A program made the translations under genes and the position numbers. The notes beneath the pieces are model-generated. The model was not told where the DNA came from and ran no database searches. It saw only the letters and a list, made by a program, of their open reading frames with translations. 64,000 bases of DNA from Hoylesella buccalis ATCC 35310 (GTDB taxonomy: Bacteria; Bacteroidota; Bacteroidia; Bacteroidales; Bacteroidaceae): the NCBI RefSeq assembly GCF_025151385.1, contig NZ_CP102287.1, forward strand, positions 2,294,001 to 2,358,000. Reading direction: 5' to 3'. Below, piece by piece: positions 18,640 through 26,883 of this stretch; the stretch's first letter is position 1; the number at the start of each line of letters is the position of its first letter.

Positions 18640-18816
18640 TTATCTTCCGCCGTCAAACCAGCGATCTTGCTCCCAGTCTTCGTCTTCCAAGTAGTCGAAG
18701 TCGGCCTTCTTGGCTCCTGCTGCATCGTCTTCCTCCGACGCTACAACATCCTTCAATAGGTCTTCGGCATTGATTTTGAGTATGTTGATGAGGGGCTGTT
18801 GATATATCTTCTTCAT
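18640..18816 (-). CDS. Small acidic 58-residue protein with MKKIYQQP leader-like start
   Basis: An unrecognised small protein that begins MKKIYQQPLINILKINAEDL and continues with a strongly acidic C-terminal half (EEDD, DYLEDEDWEQD) ending in RWFDGGR. It has no signal peptide, cysteine or membrane segment. It starts 8 bases after the stop of the 770-residue secreted protein and ends before a hairpin terminator, so the two form a short operon. Short proteins that begin MKKxYxxP followed by a hydrophobic-acidic stretch are common in Prevotella and Bacteroides and mostly uncharacterised. A companion, leader or peptide-precursor role is open. The frame is tight and bounded by operon signals, which supports it being real. 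Confidence 0.6.
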   Translation of the reverse strand: MKKIYQQPLINILKINAEDLLKDVVASEEDDAAGAKKADFDYLEDEDWEQDRWFDGGR

Positions 18817-18824
18817 TTGTTTGC

Positions 18825-21137
18825 TTATTTAATGATTTTCTTTCCGTTCTGAATGTAGATGCCTTGAGGGAGGAATTGTAGATTTCCCGTTGGGCTAACC
18901 ATGCGTCCGTCGATGGTGTAGATGGGTGCATGTGATGGTGTGTTATCCTTAGCATCGATTTGCTCAATACCCGTAACCGAGCCATCCCAAATCTTGAATT
19001 CGATACTCTTCGCCAAGCTGCCAGCTGATTGCTTGGAGCGCAGGTAGGCGCGGAAAGGCTTAAACGAAGCACCGGTAGACTTCACGTAATTGAATTTCTG
19101 TGTATTGAAGCCAAAAATGTAATTGCCATATCCATTCTCTGTTGCAGGCAAGTTACGGTATTTATAGGTACCGATGAAATCGCCATCAGCAATCTTGCTG
19201 GCTGGTATCTGCTTTTTGGAGAATTCCAGTGGTGTTTCATGCGCTGTCGTGATAGCTGCCTGTGGTTCTATCAGATAAGGCTTGTCGGCCTCTGTTGCTG
19301 CCACTTCCTTGAAGGTAGCCTCGTTGTCATTGGCACTCGTGAACTCGTATGCTTTTGATACGTTGAATTTGGACAATTCTGTTGCGTTCATGGCGAAGGG
19401 TAGGCAAATGGTGGACATGCTATGATAATTGCCGTTAGCATCTTGTCTACGCTCAAAGTTGCGGTCGAACCATACCTTATCAGCCGTAAAGCCTTCCTTT
19501 ACACCAAAAGTATAGCCGCTCTGCATATACTGGTCATTGTTTTTATCTTTGTCATTCCAAATGCCAGTGTACACTCTCAACTTGTCTTTGTCGTAGGATA
19601 AAACGCCACGATCGGTGAGATAGAGCAGTGGCATCTTTCCGTTCACCACCACGTTGCATGGATGTACGTGTCCGGGCATGGCCAATGTTGACCGTGGACT
19701 CACCTTCACCACACGGTTGAGATTGGCTCCACGATCAAATAAACTGAACTTGGTTTCATCTGATAGGTCTATCCAAGAAACGTCAATATCTTTGTCCACA
19801 AGAGCATTGTTGCTGTTGGCCGATGTTTGGTAGAAGCCTGGCTGATTGGGTCTCCACAGCATAAAGATGTCGCTCACTTGGAAAGGAGCATCCGAAGTGA
19901 GTATCATTTTACCACGCGTTTCCAAATCTTTGCCGCTTTTATTGATTTCGGTCATCTTGGCCGGCATTTCCAGTTTCAGCCATCCGCCGTTACCTATGCG
20001 CTTTAGATAGTCGACACGGCCAGTGCGATACACGGTTCCGAAGGCTTTATTGTCTGTTTCACTATCATCCATACCTACACCTGTTACCTTGGCTTGCTGC
20101 CATGTTATAATCTTGTCTGTGTTTTCACCATAGTCGTGATATTGCAAACGCATCTCCACTTGCTTACCTTCGGGAGCTCTTACGATGGCCTGAAACAGTG
20201 CGTGCATCTGGTCGTTGTCCCTCTCTTCTTTGGCTGCAAGGGGCATCAATGCATCTATACTCAGCTCGTATTTGCCTGTTTTTTTATTCTTCGGAGCCTC
20301 TACTACCTTGTCGTTGCTCACCACTCCAGTCCAACCAAGGGCAGTGACATATGTATTTTTAGCCTTTGTCTGAGTACCTGAAGTTGTGATGAATTGATCC
20401 CAAACTGGACTAAAGAGGTAGGTTCCGTCGCCGTACTTCTTCATATACATCACACCTTTGCTCAGATGACGCTGGTTACGATCATATCGATTGTAGAGGT
20501 TTGTGCGATAGTGACGCTGTATGCCCTCTGTGGTGCTGTAGCATGTGGCACCCGTGTCATCGGGGCGAGGAATACGAAGAATCTCTACGTTAGCACCATC
20601 ACTTTTGCGCTGTAAGAACAGTTTGATACTGCTTTGGGTGTCCATGTCCCACCAGAAACCCCAGTTTGTAACCCACTCGTTAGGTGTTGTTAAAAGGCCA
20701 TTGTCGTCGATATTTGAATTATAATATACAAAACTAAAAGAATTCGAGGCATCTTGGTTTGCTACGGCTCCATTAGAAGAGTAGTAGGCTTTCACGCTCA
20801 CTCGACCAGAAGATTTAACGCCATCATTAGGGTTGCCAATTCGCATGTGGTAATCCTTCCAGCGATCATTGATTTTTTTTGTGGCATCAATGGTGTTTCG
20901 AAATGAAAACGTGATTTGGCCTTGATAATAAATTTCGTAGCTATATCCATTAGATGCTGTCAAATAATATTGATTACCATATTCATTTTTGTAATACTTC
21001 TCGGTGGTGTAGGTGTACAGCCACTCGGTTTCGTCCGCGTTTAACGTCCACTTGTTGTCGCCAGCCTTGGCCGTGACACAGGACAGCAGAGCGATGCACA
21101 TAATTAATAATGTGTAAAAATGTTTTCTTGTCATCAT
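18825..21137 (-). CDS. Large secreted protein of unknown function with Prevotella-type C-terminal tail
   Basis: A protein of 770 residues with a signal peptide (LIMCIALLSCVTAKAG). The body is rich in beta-forming residues, Tyr, Asn and Asp, with no enzyme motif I recognise. The last ~35 residues read PIYTIDGRMVSP then LPQGIYIQNGKKIIK, a tail common on exported Prevotella surface proteins and related to type A sorting tails of the type IX system. Surface display is therefore inferred. Start ATG 21137 or the adjacent ATG 21134. The minus-strand promoter (21166-21173) and a ten-G tract just upstream suggest phase-variable expression. The 58-residue protein is co-transcribed. Confidence 0.7.
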   Translation of the reverse strand: MMTRKHFYTLLIMCIALLSCVTAKAGDNKWTLNADETEWLYTYTTEKYYKNEYGNQYYLTASNGYSYEIYYQGQITFSFRNTIDATKKINDRWKDYHMRIGNPNDGVKSSGRVSVKAYYSSNGAVANQDASNSFSFVYYNSNIDDNGLLTTPNEWVTNWGFWWDMDTQSSIKLFLQRKSDGANVEILRIPRPDDTGATCYSTTEGIQRHYRTNLYNRYDRNQRHLSKGVMYMKKYGDGTYLFSPVWDQFITTSGTQTKAKNTYVTALGWTGVVSNDKVVEAPKNKKTGKYELSIDALMPLAAKEERDNDQMHALFQAIVRAPEGKQVEMRLQYHDYGENTDKIITWQQAKVTGVGMDDSETDNKAFGTVYRTGRVDYLKRIGNGGWLKLEMPAKMTEINKSGKDLETRGKMILTSDAPFQVSDIFMLWRPNQPGFYQTSANSNNALVDKDIDVSWIDLSDETKFSLFDRGANLNRVVKVSPRSTLAMPGHVHPCNVVVNGKMPLLYLTDRGVLSYDKDKLRVYTGIWNDKDKNNDQYMQSGYTFGVKEGFTADKVWFDRNFERRQDANGNYHSMSTICLPFAMNATELSKFNVSKAYEFTSANDNEATFKEVAATEADKPYLIEPQAAITTAHETPLEFSKKQIPASKIADGDFIGTYKYRNLPATENGYGNYIFGFNTQKFNYVKSTGASFKPFRAYLRSKQSAGSLAKSIEFKIWDGSVTGIEQIDAKDNTPSHAPIYTIDGRMVSPTGNLQFLPQGIYIQNGKKIIK

Positions 21138-21165
21138 CGGGTCTTGTTTTAGTTTATAAACTTTA

Positions 21166-21173
21166 CAAAAGTA
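21166..21173 (-). promoter_or_regulatory. -7 box of the 770-residue surface protein gene
   Basis: TACTTTTG on the minus strand fits TAnnTTTG and lies about 30 bases from the ATG. There is no good TTG 19-21 bases upstream. The ten-G tract lies 24 bases upstream of the box, next to the -33 region. Confidence 0.5.
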
Positions 21174-21197
21174 TTGAGAATTTATGTAACATTTTTA

Positions 21198-21207
21198 CCC
21201 CCCCCCC
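21198..21207 (-). repeat. Homopolymer of ten G (minus strand) at the promoter
   Basis: A run of ten C on the plus strand, ten G on the minus, placed just upstream of the -33 region of the minus-strand surface-protein promoter. Such tracts change length by slippage in many pathogens and commensals. Confidence 0.75.
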
Positions 21208-21430
21208 TATTTATTAAGAAAGTTTAACAGTTTGGGTGCCTGGATGAATAACAAGCTTTTGAAAAGACAGGCGTAACATCCTTATTGAAATAAAAGAAAA
21301 CTAATAAATTGCAAGAAATGCCAGCAGGTGTGCCGCTATTTTGAACAACCAAGCTATCAAATTGTAACTTTTAGCAAGGCGAAAAAAGGTTACACGCACG
21401 GCGGGTTGGCGTTGATGACATGAGAAAAGT

Positions 21431-21501
21431 ACTCCCACCGGGAATCGAACCCGGATCAAAGGTTTAGGAAACCTACGTTCTATCCATTTAACTATGGGAG
21501 C
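21431..21501 (-). tRNA. tRNA-Arg (anticodon CCT)
   Basis: A complete 71-base cloverleaf on the minus strand: acceptor GCTCCCA with TGGGAGT, D arm starting GTTAAATGG, anticodon loop TTCCTAA giving CCT (reads AGG), and T arm CCGGGTTCGATTCCCGG. The anticodon stem has one T-T mismatch at its outer pair. CCA is not encoded. Confidence 0.93.
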
Positions 21502-21641
21502 GAATCTGCGTCTGCCGCAGCATTGTGTGGGTGTGCAAAGATAAACATTTTATTAGTTCGACCCAAATAAAAGCCCCACTTTTCTATTTGACAGGCAATG
21601 GCCATACCAGCATTGCGTTCGTTATACAATAGGTATTCGGT

Positions 21642-21688
21642 GAAATAAGCGAAAAAAAAAGAAGCGGTAGGTTATCAAGAACATTCAT
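21642..21688 (+). repeat. Short dispersed repeat, copy 2
   Basis: Matches 12706-12749 apart from a longer A run and a few substitutions. It lies in the 440-base leader region before the first SusC gene, which otherwise shows only a weak TAnnTTTG box (21787-21794) and no gene. Confidence 0.6.
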
Positions 21689-21939
21689 ACCGGTGTGGCA
21701 TGCTGAAATACGCAACCAACTAGTTAATTTAAGTAAAATTTATTCAAGAAATGACTATATCCAGCGCTATTGATGAGATTATTCGTTAATTTTGCTTTGG
21801 CTAATTCATCTATTACAGTAAATCATGCTACACCCAAACAGCCCCATTCAAACTTTTCTTCATGTGAGGCATGTACGTGCTCAGCAGGTTACTTGAATGG
21901 ATATGCGGCCTATATTAAAAACTAAAACCTAAATTTACA

Positions 21940-24900
21940 ATGATTAAAGAAAACAGAATCTTAAGAAAAGCGAAGTATCGTTCGCTGATCTTATTCTCAG
22001 TCTGCACGCTTTCAATCTGTGCCGTGCCATTTGAGACCGTGTCTGCCGCTGACACCCCAAGCGGCAACGCTTCTCTGTTACAGCAAAACATGCGAAAGGT
22101 GACGGTATCGGTAGTCGATGACGCCAACGAACCTATCATCGGTGCCAGTGTATTGGTGATGGAAACCAAGTCGGGCGGGTCTACTGACATCAATGGTCAA
22201 TGTGTTGTGGATGTACCTGCAGGAAGCCAGATACAAGTGTCATACATTGGTTATCAGACACAAACCATCAATGCGGGTCAATCTTCTACTCTCCGCGTGG
22301 TACTGGTGGAAGACCGTCAGATGCTGGACGATGTTGTTGTGGTAGGCTATGGCGTGATGAAGAAGTCGGACGTGACGGGCTCCATCGCTGTTGCAAAGGG
22401 TGAAGAGCTCACCAAGTCGCAGAATTTCTCTGCATTGGACAACCTTCGCGGCAAGGCCTCTGGTGTGAACGTGTTCTCCAATTCAGAAGACATAGCTACC
22501 TCCAAGCCCCGCGTGATTATCCGAGGCATGGCCACCATCAATGCCAGTTCGGACCCGTTGTATGTGGTTGATGGCGTGGTGATGAGCGACTTCGCCCTGG
22601 TAAACCCTAACGACATCGAGTCGATGGAAGTACTGAAAGATGCTTCGGCCACCGCCATTTACGGTGCGCGTGGTGCTAATGGCGTGATTATGGTGACCAC
22701 CAAGCGAGGCCTGAAAGGCGATACCGGTACGAAGATTAGTTACCAGGGCTCGGTAAGCATGCGCAGCATCGCACGCAAGATGGACTTGCTGAATGCTCAA
22801 GAGTGGACCGACGCTTGGATGAAAGGTCTGGAGAACGAAAACACTTACAATGGCAAGAAGTGGTCACTGAATCGTACCGACTGGTTTACCGACCGCAACT
22901 ATTTCGACGCCAATGGTAATCCGTTGTATGATACCGATTGGCAGGACGAAGCCACCCGCACGACCATTTCGCACAACCACCAGGTGAACATTCAGCAAGC
23001 TGGGGCCAAATCGTCGATGGGTGCATTCCTGAACTACTCTGATTATCAAGGCATCATGAACAATACATGGAACAAGCGTGTGAGCGCCAAGATGGCTTAT
23101 GATGCCAATCCTACCAATTGGCTGACCACAGGTGTCAACTTGTTGGTGAACCACATGTGGGGTCGTTTCACCGATGCATACGGTGGTGGTCAGGAAGCGC
23201 GCCGCACCATGATTGAAATGCTGCCGTGGCTGCCGTTAAGAGAACCTGACACGGGCAACTATACCACGGCCACGTCACCTAAGATGAACTATGGATTTGA
23301 AGGAATGTCAAACCCTGCCATGATTCTGGAACAGCAAAAACGTATGTACTATAACACACAAATCTTTGGCAATGCGGCTTTAACATTCCATCTGTTGCCT
23401 AACCTGGATTTGAAAACACAGTTGGGTATCGACTGGCACGGCATTGACTACCGTCGCTATGCCGCCACAACGCTGAACAATATCTCCATGCCTAATGGCC
23501 GAGCTGAATACTCACATTACAGCAACCTGTACTGGCAGGAGGAAACATACCTAACCTACAACAAGACCGTTGACCGTCATCGTTTCAACGGTATGCTGGG
23601 TCTTTCTTGGACTGGCTACACCTCGCGGGCCAACGGTGCGGTAACAGAAGGTTTCACCGACGACTTCTTTGAAGATAACAACATGGGCGTTGGAACCAAC
23701 CCAGAGTCACCAAGATCGAACATTGATGAGTGGGCCATGAACTCGTATTTCCTCCGTTTGGCTTATACCTACATGGATCGTTATTCAGCAACGGTGACGG
23801 GGCGTTATGATGGTTCGTCCAAATTCGGTGAGAACAACAAATACGCTTTCTTCCCCTCTGCCGGTTTAGCATGGATTGCCTCTGAGGAAGACTTCTTAAA
23901 AGACGTCACAGCCGTGAGCAACTTGAAATTCCATACAAGTTATGGATTGACCGGTAACTCTGAGATTGGTACGTACCGTTCGTTGGCTCGTACTAATGCA
24001 GGAACACTACTCCTGAACGGTGCCCGTTCCTCCTACTATCGACTGAGTTCGATGGCCAATACTGAGTTGAAATGGGAGAAGACAGCACAGTTTGACATTG
24101 GTTTCGAATTAGGTTTGTTCAACAATGCGCTGAATCTTGATTTATCATGGTATACCAAGAAGACGACAAACTTGTTGTTGGATTGCCCAGTTCCTCATTT
24201 CACGGGTTTCTCATCAATCTACAAGAACATCGGTTCTGTAAAGAACTCCGGACTCGACATCATGATTTCTGCTTATCCTGTCCGCACGAATGACTTCACA
24301 TGGCAGACCACCCTCAACACGAACTACAACAAGAACAAGATACTCCACCTCGGAGACAATGACGAGGATATCGAGTTGATGTACTGGGTAGGCGGATCAG
24401 AGTCGATTCTTCGTGTAGGCGAAAGTATGGGAAGCTTCTATGGTTACCGTCGCTATGGCATGATAACGAAAGAGATGCAAGAGAACGTGGTATGGACCGC
24501 CGAAGACTTCAATAACAATCTATGCTCGAAAGATGCCGTGGGCAAGAAACGCTATTCGGTAGATCAGATTGGACGCCCCAACCGTTCGGCCAAGAAAGAG
24601 GTGTTGGGTAAGGGATTCCCCAACTGGACAGGCAGCTGGATTAACAACCTGAAATACCGTAACTGGGACTTTACGATGGATTGGCAGTTTGTGGCTGGCG
24701 TTGAGACCATGCAACAGTTCTTCCACTCTACGTACGACCGCTTTGGATTGACCAATGGGTTAAAGGATATCCTGTATGGTGCTTACGACGGAACGAATCC
24801 AGAAACGATGCAACAAATGATTCGTATGGCTAACAACGGTCATGCTGGACAAGATACCACCATTGACTCGGCATGGATTACGGATGGTTCTTACCTGCGC

Positions 24901-25134
24901 CTGAACATGTTGCAGTTAGGTTATACCTTTGGTAAAGAAGCATGTGGCAAGCTGGGCATTGATGCGTTGAGACTGTATGTAAGTGGTCAGAATCTTTGGT
25001 TGCTTTGCTCGAAAGATTTCAAGGGCTATGATCCTGAAGCGACTTCGCAAGGCAATCACTTCGGACAAAACATGACTTTCTTCTCCTATCCGAGAGCCCG
25101 GACCTTTACACTTGGCATGAATGTAACTTTCTAA
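21940..25134 (+). CDS. SusC/RagA-type TonB-dependent outer-membrane transporter
   Basis: A protein of 1064 residues. A signal segment is followed by a carboxypeptidase-like regulatory domain (VTVSVVDDANEPIIGASVLV, SYIGYQT), the linker DDVVVVGYG near residue 130, a plug domain with PLYVVDGVV near 207 and a long beta barrel ending in a Phe (MNVTF). There is no N-terminal STN signalling domain, so control is not by an anti-sigma cascade through this protein. It imports oligosaccharides bound by its SusD partner, which starts 29 bases downstream. Enzymes after the pair suggest a mannose-containing glycan. The start is fixed by the signal peptide. Confidence 0.95.
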   Translation: MIKENRILRKAKYRSLILFSVCTLSICAVPFETVSAADTPSGNASLLQQNMRKVTVSVVDDANEPIIGASVLVMETKSGGSTDINGQCVVDVPAGSQIQVSYIGYQTQTINAGQSSTLRVVLVEDRQMLDDVVVVGYGVMKKSDVTGSIAVAKGEELTKSQNFSALDNLRGKASGVNVFSNSEDIATSKPRVIIRGMATINASSDPLYVVDGVVMSDFALVNPNDIESMEVLKDASATAIYGARGANGVIMVTTKRGLKGDTGTKISYQGSVSMRSIARKMDLLNAQEWTDAWMKGLENENTYNGKKWSLNRTDWFTDRNYFDANGNPLYDTDWQDEATRTTISHNHQVNIQQAGAKSSMGAFLNYSDYQGIMNNTWNKRVSAKMAYDANPTNWLTTGVNLLVNHMWGRFTDAYGGGQEARRTMIEMLPWLPLREPDTGNYTTATSPKMNYGFEGMSNPAMILEQQKRMYYNTQIFGNAALTFHLLPNLDLKTQLGIDWHGIDYRRYAATTLNNISMPNGRAEYSHYSNLYWQEETYLTYNKTVDRHRFNGMLGLSWTGYTSRANGAVTEGFTDDFFEDNNMGVGTNPESPRSNIDEWAMNSYFLRLAYTYMDRYSATVTGRYDGSSKFGENNKYAFFPSAGLAWIASEEDFLKDVTAVSNLKFHTSYGLTGNSEIGTYRSLARTNAGTLLLNGARSSYYRLSSMANTELKWEKTAQFDIGFELGLFNNALNLDLSWYTKKTTNLLLDCPVPHFTGFSSIYKNIGSVKNSGLDIMISAYPVRTNDFTWQTTLNTNYNKNKILHLGDNDEDIELMYWVGGSESILRVGESMGSFYGYRRYGMITKEMQENVVWTAEDFNNNLCSKDAVGKKRYSVDQIGRPNRSAKKEVLGKGFPNWTGSWINNLKYRNWDFTMDWQFVAGVETMQQFFHSTYDRFGLTNGLKDILYGAYDGTNPETMQQMIRMANNGHAGQDTTIDSAWITDGSYLRLNMLQLGYTFGKEACGKLGIDALRLYVSGQNLWLLCSKDFKGYDPEATSQGNHFGQNMTFFSYPRARTFTLGMNVTF

Positions 25135-25163
25135 TTAAACAATACTCAAAGAAAAATTGAAAT

Positions 25164-26738
25164 ATGAAAAAGATATTTATTATTTTGGCTTGTGCCGGGC
25201 TGACGCTAACTTCTTGCGAAGACTTCCTGAAAGAGAGTCCCGGCTCTATTCTCACGAACCAAGACTTCAACAAAACGGATGCTCATTTTCTGGGACAAGT
25301 AAACTATTTGTACCGTAGTGGCGCTATCCGCCAGATTGCATCGGCCAACAGTGCCTATATAGGTTCGTTCGCAACCTTGAACAGCATGCTGACTGGATAC
25401 TTTAGAAATTCATACGAAGGACAGGAGCGAACCTGCCAATATGCGCGCGAATTGACACGCCAGAGCCAAGTGAACACGGTGTCGGGTGTTGTTGATGGCG
25501 TATGGGATGGATGCTACGATGCGATTAATGTTGCCAACAGCGTGATAAAAGGTGTCGATGGTGAAGGCGTAACCCTTTCGGCAGCAAATAAAAAACAATA
25601 TGTAGGTGAAGCCAAGTTCTTTCGTGGATTCAACTATTTCTTCCTAGTCAAAACCTTCGGTGACGTGCCTTTGTCAACAGAACCTTTTACCGACGGTGCG
25701 GCAAATATGAATTATGAACGAACTGCCAAAGCAACGATTATGGAGCTGGTTGTAAACGATTTGAAAGACGCTGTAGCCTCATTGGTAGCAAACAAGTGGC
25801 AAGATGCGAATCACCGCATTACCAAATATGTGGCAGAAATGGCTTTGACAGATGTCTACATGTATCTGGGAAAGTATGCTGAGGCAGCCTCTACCGCGAG
25901 AGACATCATCAACAATGGTGGTTATTCGTTGACAACGAACGACGACCTGGCCCTTGGTAGCGCATACAACAAGCTGCGTACCACGGACGACCTGGATGAG
26001 GTGATTTATGCACAAGAGTATGATAACACGGTTTCGACCAGCGGTTGGTGGCCAACCTATGCCTTTAGCGGTAGTGCCACCAGCGTGTTCAGCAAGTATT
26101 CTATTTTCGAACGCGTGTTTGGTCCATTGAAAGCTTCCTTCTTAAACATTTATGATGAAGGAGATCTTCGTGCGGAAAATCAGCAGTTCTTCGTGTGGGA
26201 ATACACCAACCAAGTGGATAATAAGACATGGAAAGCTGCGTCGGCAGATGAATTTGGCGCGTGGTACTATTTCGACCAAGAAGCCATGGAGGTTACAGGT
26301 CGTGGAACGAAAGACTGGAATGTTTATCGCTACGCAGAAACCTTGCTTGATGCTGCCGAAGCTATTGCACAGAGTTCGGGCGTAAATGCTGAGGCTGCGG
26401 GTTATCTTGCACAAGTGCAAAGTCGCGCATTAGGTAAGACCGTTGCTGAATTAACCACTGTTTTGCAAGCCCTTTCCAAAGAGAAGTTTATCGAGGCTTG
26501 TTGGACAGAGCGGCTGCGAGAGTTCCCCTTAGAGTTCAAGATTTGGGACGATTGCGTCCGTACCATGAAGTTCCCTGTCATTTCAAGCACTAAGAGACAA
26601 GTTACCTATGTTGACCTTATCGGGGCTACCAACGGTTCGGGTAAAACATTCAAGCAATCAGACTTGGTATGGCCCATCTCTGAAAACGAGATTCAGCGTA
26701 ATCCTAAATTGAAACCAACAGAGGGGTATCAATACTAA
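25164..26738 (+). CDS. SusD/RagB-type surface glycan-binding lipoprotein
   Basis: A lipoprotein of 524 residues with lipobox TLTSC (Cys near residue 18) and the SusD start EDFLKESPGS. The mostly helical body contains the TPR-like segment YVGEAKFFRGFNYFFLVKTF and the late motif REFPLEFKIWDDCVRTM. It forms the lid of the SusC porin and captures the substrate. It ends in a strong terminator (26771-26800), so the enzyme genes downstream need their own promoter or read-through. Confidence 0.94.
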   Translation: MKKIFIILACAGLTLTSCEDFLKESPGSILTNQDFNKTDAHFLGQVNYLYRSGAIRQIASANSAYIGSFATLNSMLTGYFRNSYEGQERTCQYARELTRQSQVNTVSGVVDGVWDGCYDAINVANSVIKGVDGEGVTLSAANKKQYVGEAKFFRGFNYFFLVKTFGDVPLSTEPFTDGAANMNYERTAKATIMELVVNDLKDAVASLVANKWQDANHRITKYVAEMALTDVYMYLGKYAEAASTARDIINNGGYSLTTNDDLALGSAYNKLRTTDDLDEVIYAQEYDNTVSTSGWWPTYAFSGSATSVFSKYSIFERVFGPLKASFLNIYDEGDLRAENQQFFVWEYTNQVDNKTWKAASADEFGAWYYFDQEAMEVTGRGTKDWNVYRYAETLLDAAEAIAQSSGVNAEAAGYLAQVQSRALGKTVAELTTVLQALSKEKFIEACWTERLREFPLEFKIWDDCVRTMKFPVISSTKRQVTYVDLIGATNGSGKTFKQSDLVWPISENEIQRNPKLKPTEGYQY

Positions 26739-26770
26739 CCTGTGGTTGAAGGAATTTATCATCATTGAGA

Positions 26771-26800
26771 AAGGAGGGAGTAAGAAACCCTCCTTTTTTG
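26771..26800 (+). terminator. Rho-independent terminator after susD-type gene
   Basis: AAGGAGGG pairs with CCCTCCTT around a 9-base loop, followed by TTTT and further T-rich sequence. It separates the SusCD pair from the enzyme genes. Confidence 0.85.
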
Positions 26801-26833
26801 TTTTTTAAATTCTTATAAATGCGCTGAAATGAT

Positions 26834-26841
26834 TAACTTTG
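26834..26841 (+). promoter_or_regulatory. -7 box for the enzyme genes
   Basis: TAACTTTG just after the terminator fits TAnnTTTG and is followed by an AT-rich leader of about 40 bases. No well-spaced TTG was found upstream. Confidence 0.45.
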
Positions 26842-26883
26842 CAAAAAGTTAAACTGGTTATTAAACTATTACTAATAATTTTT

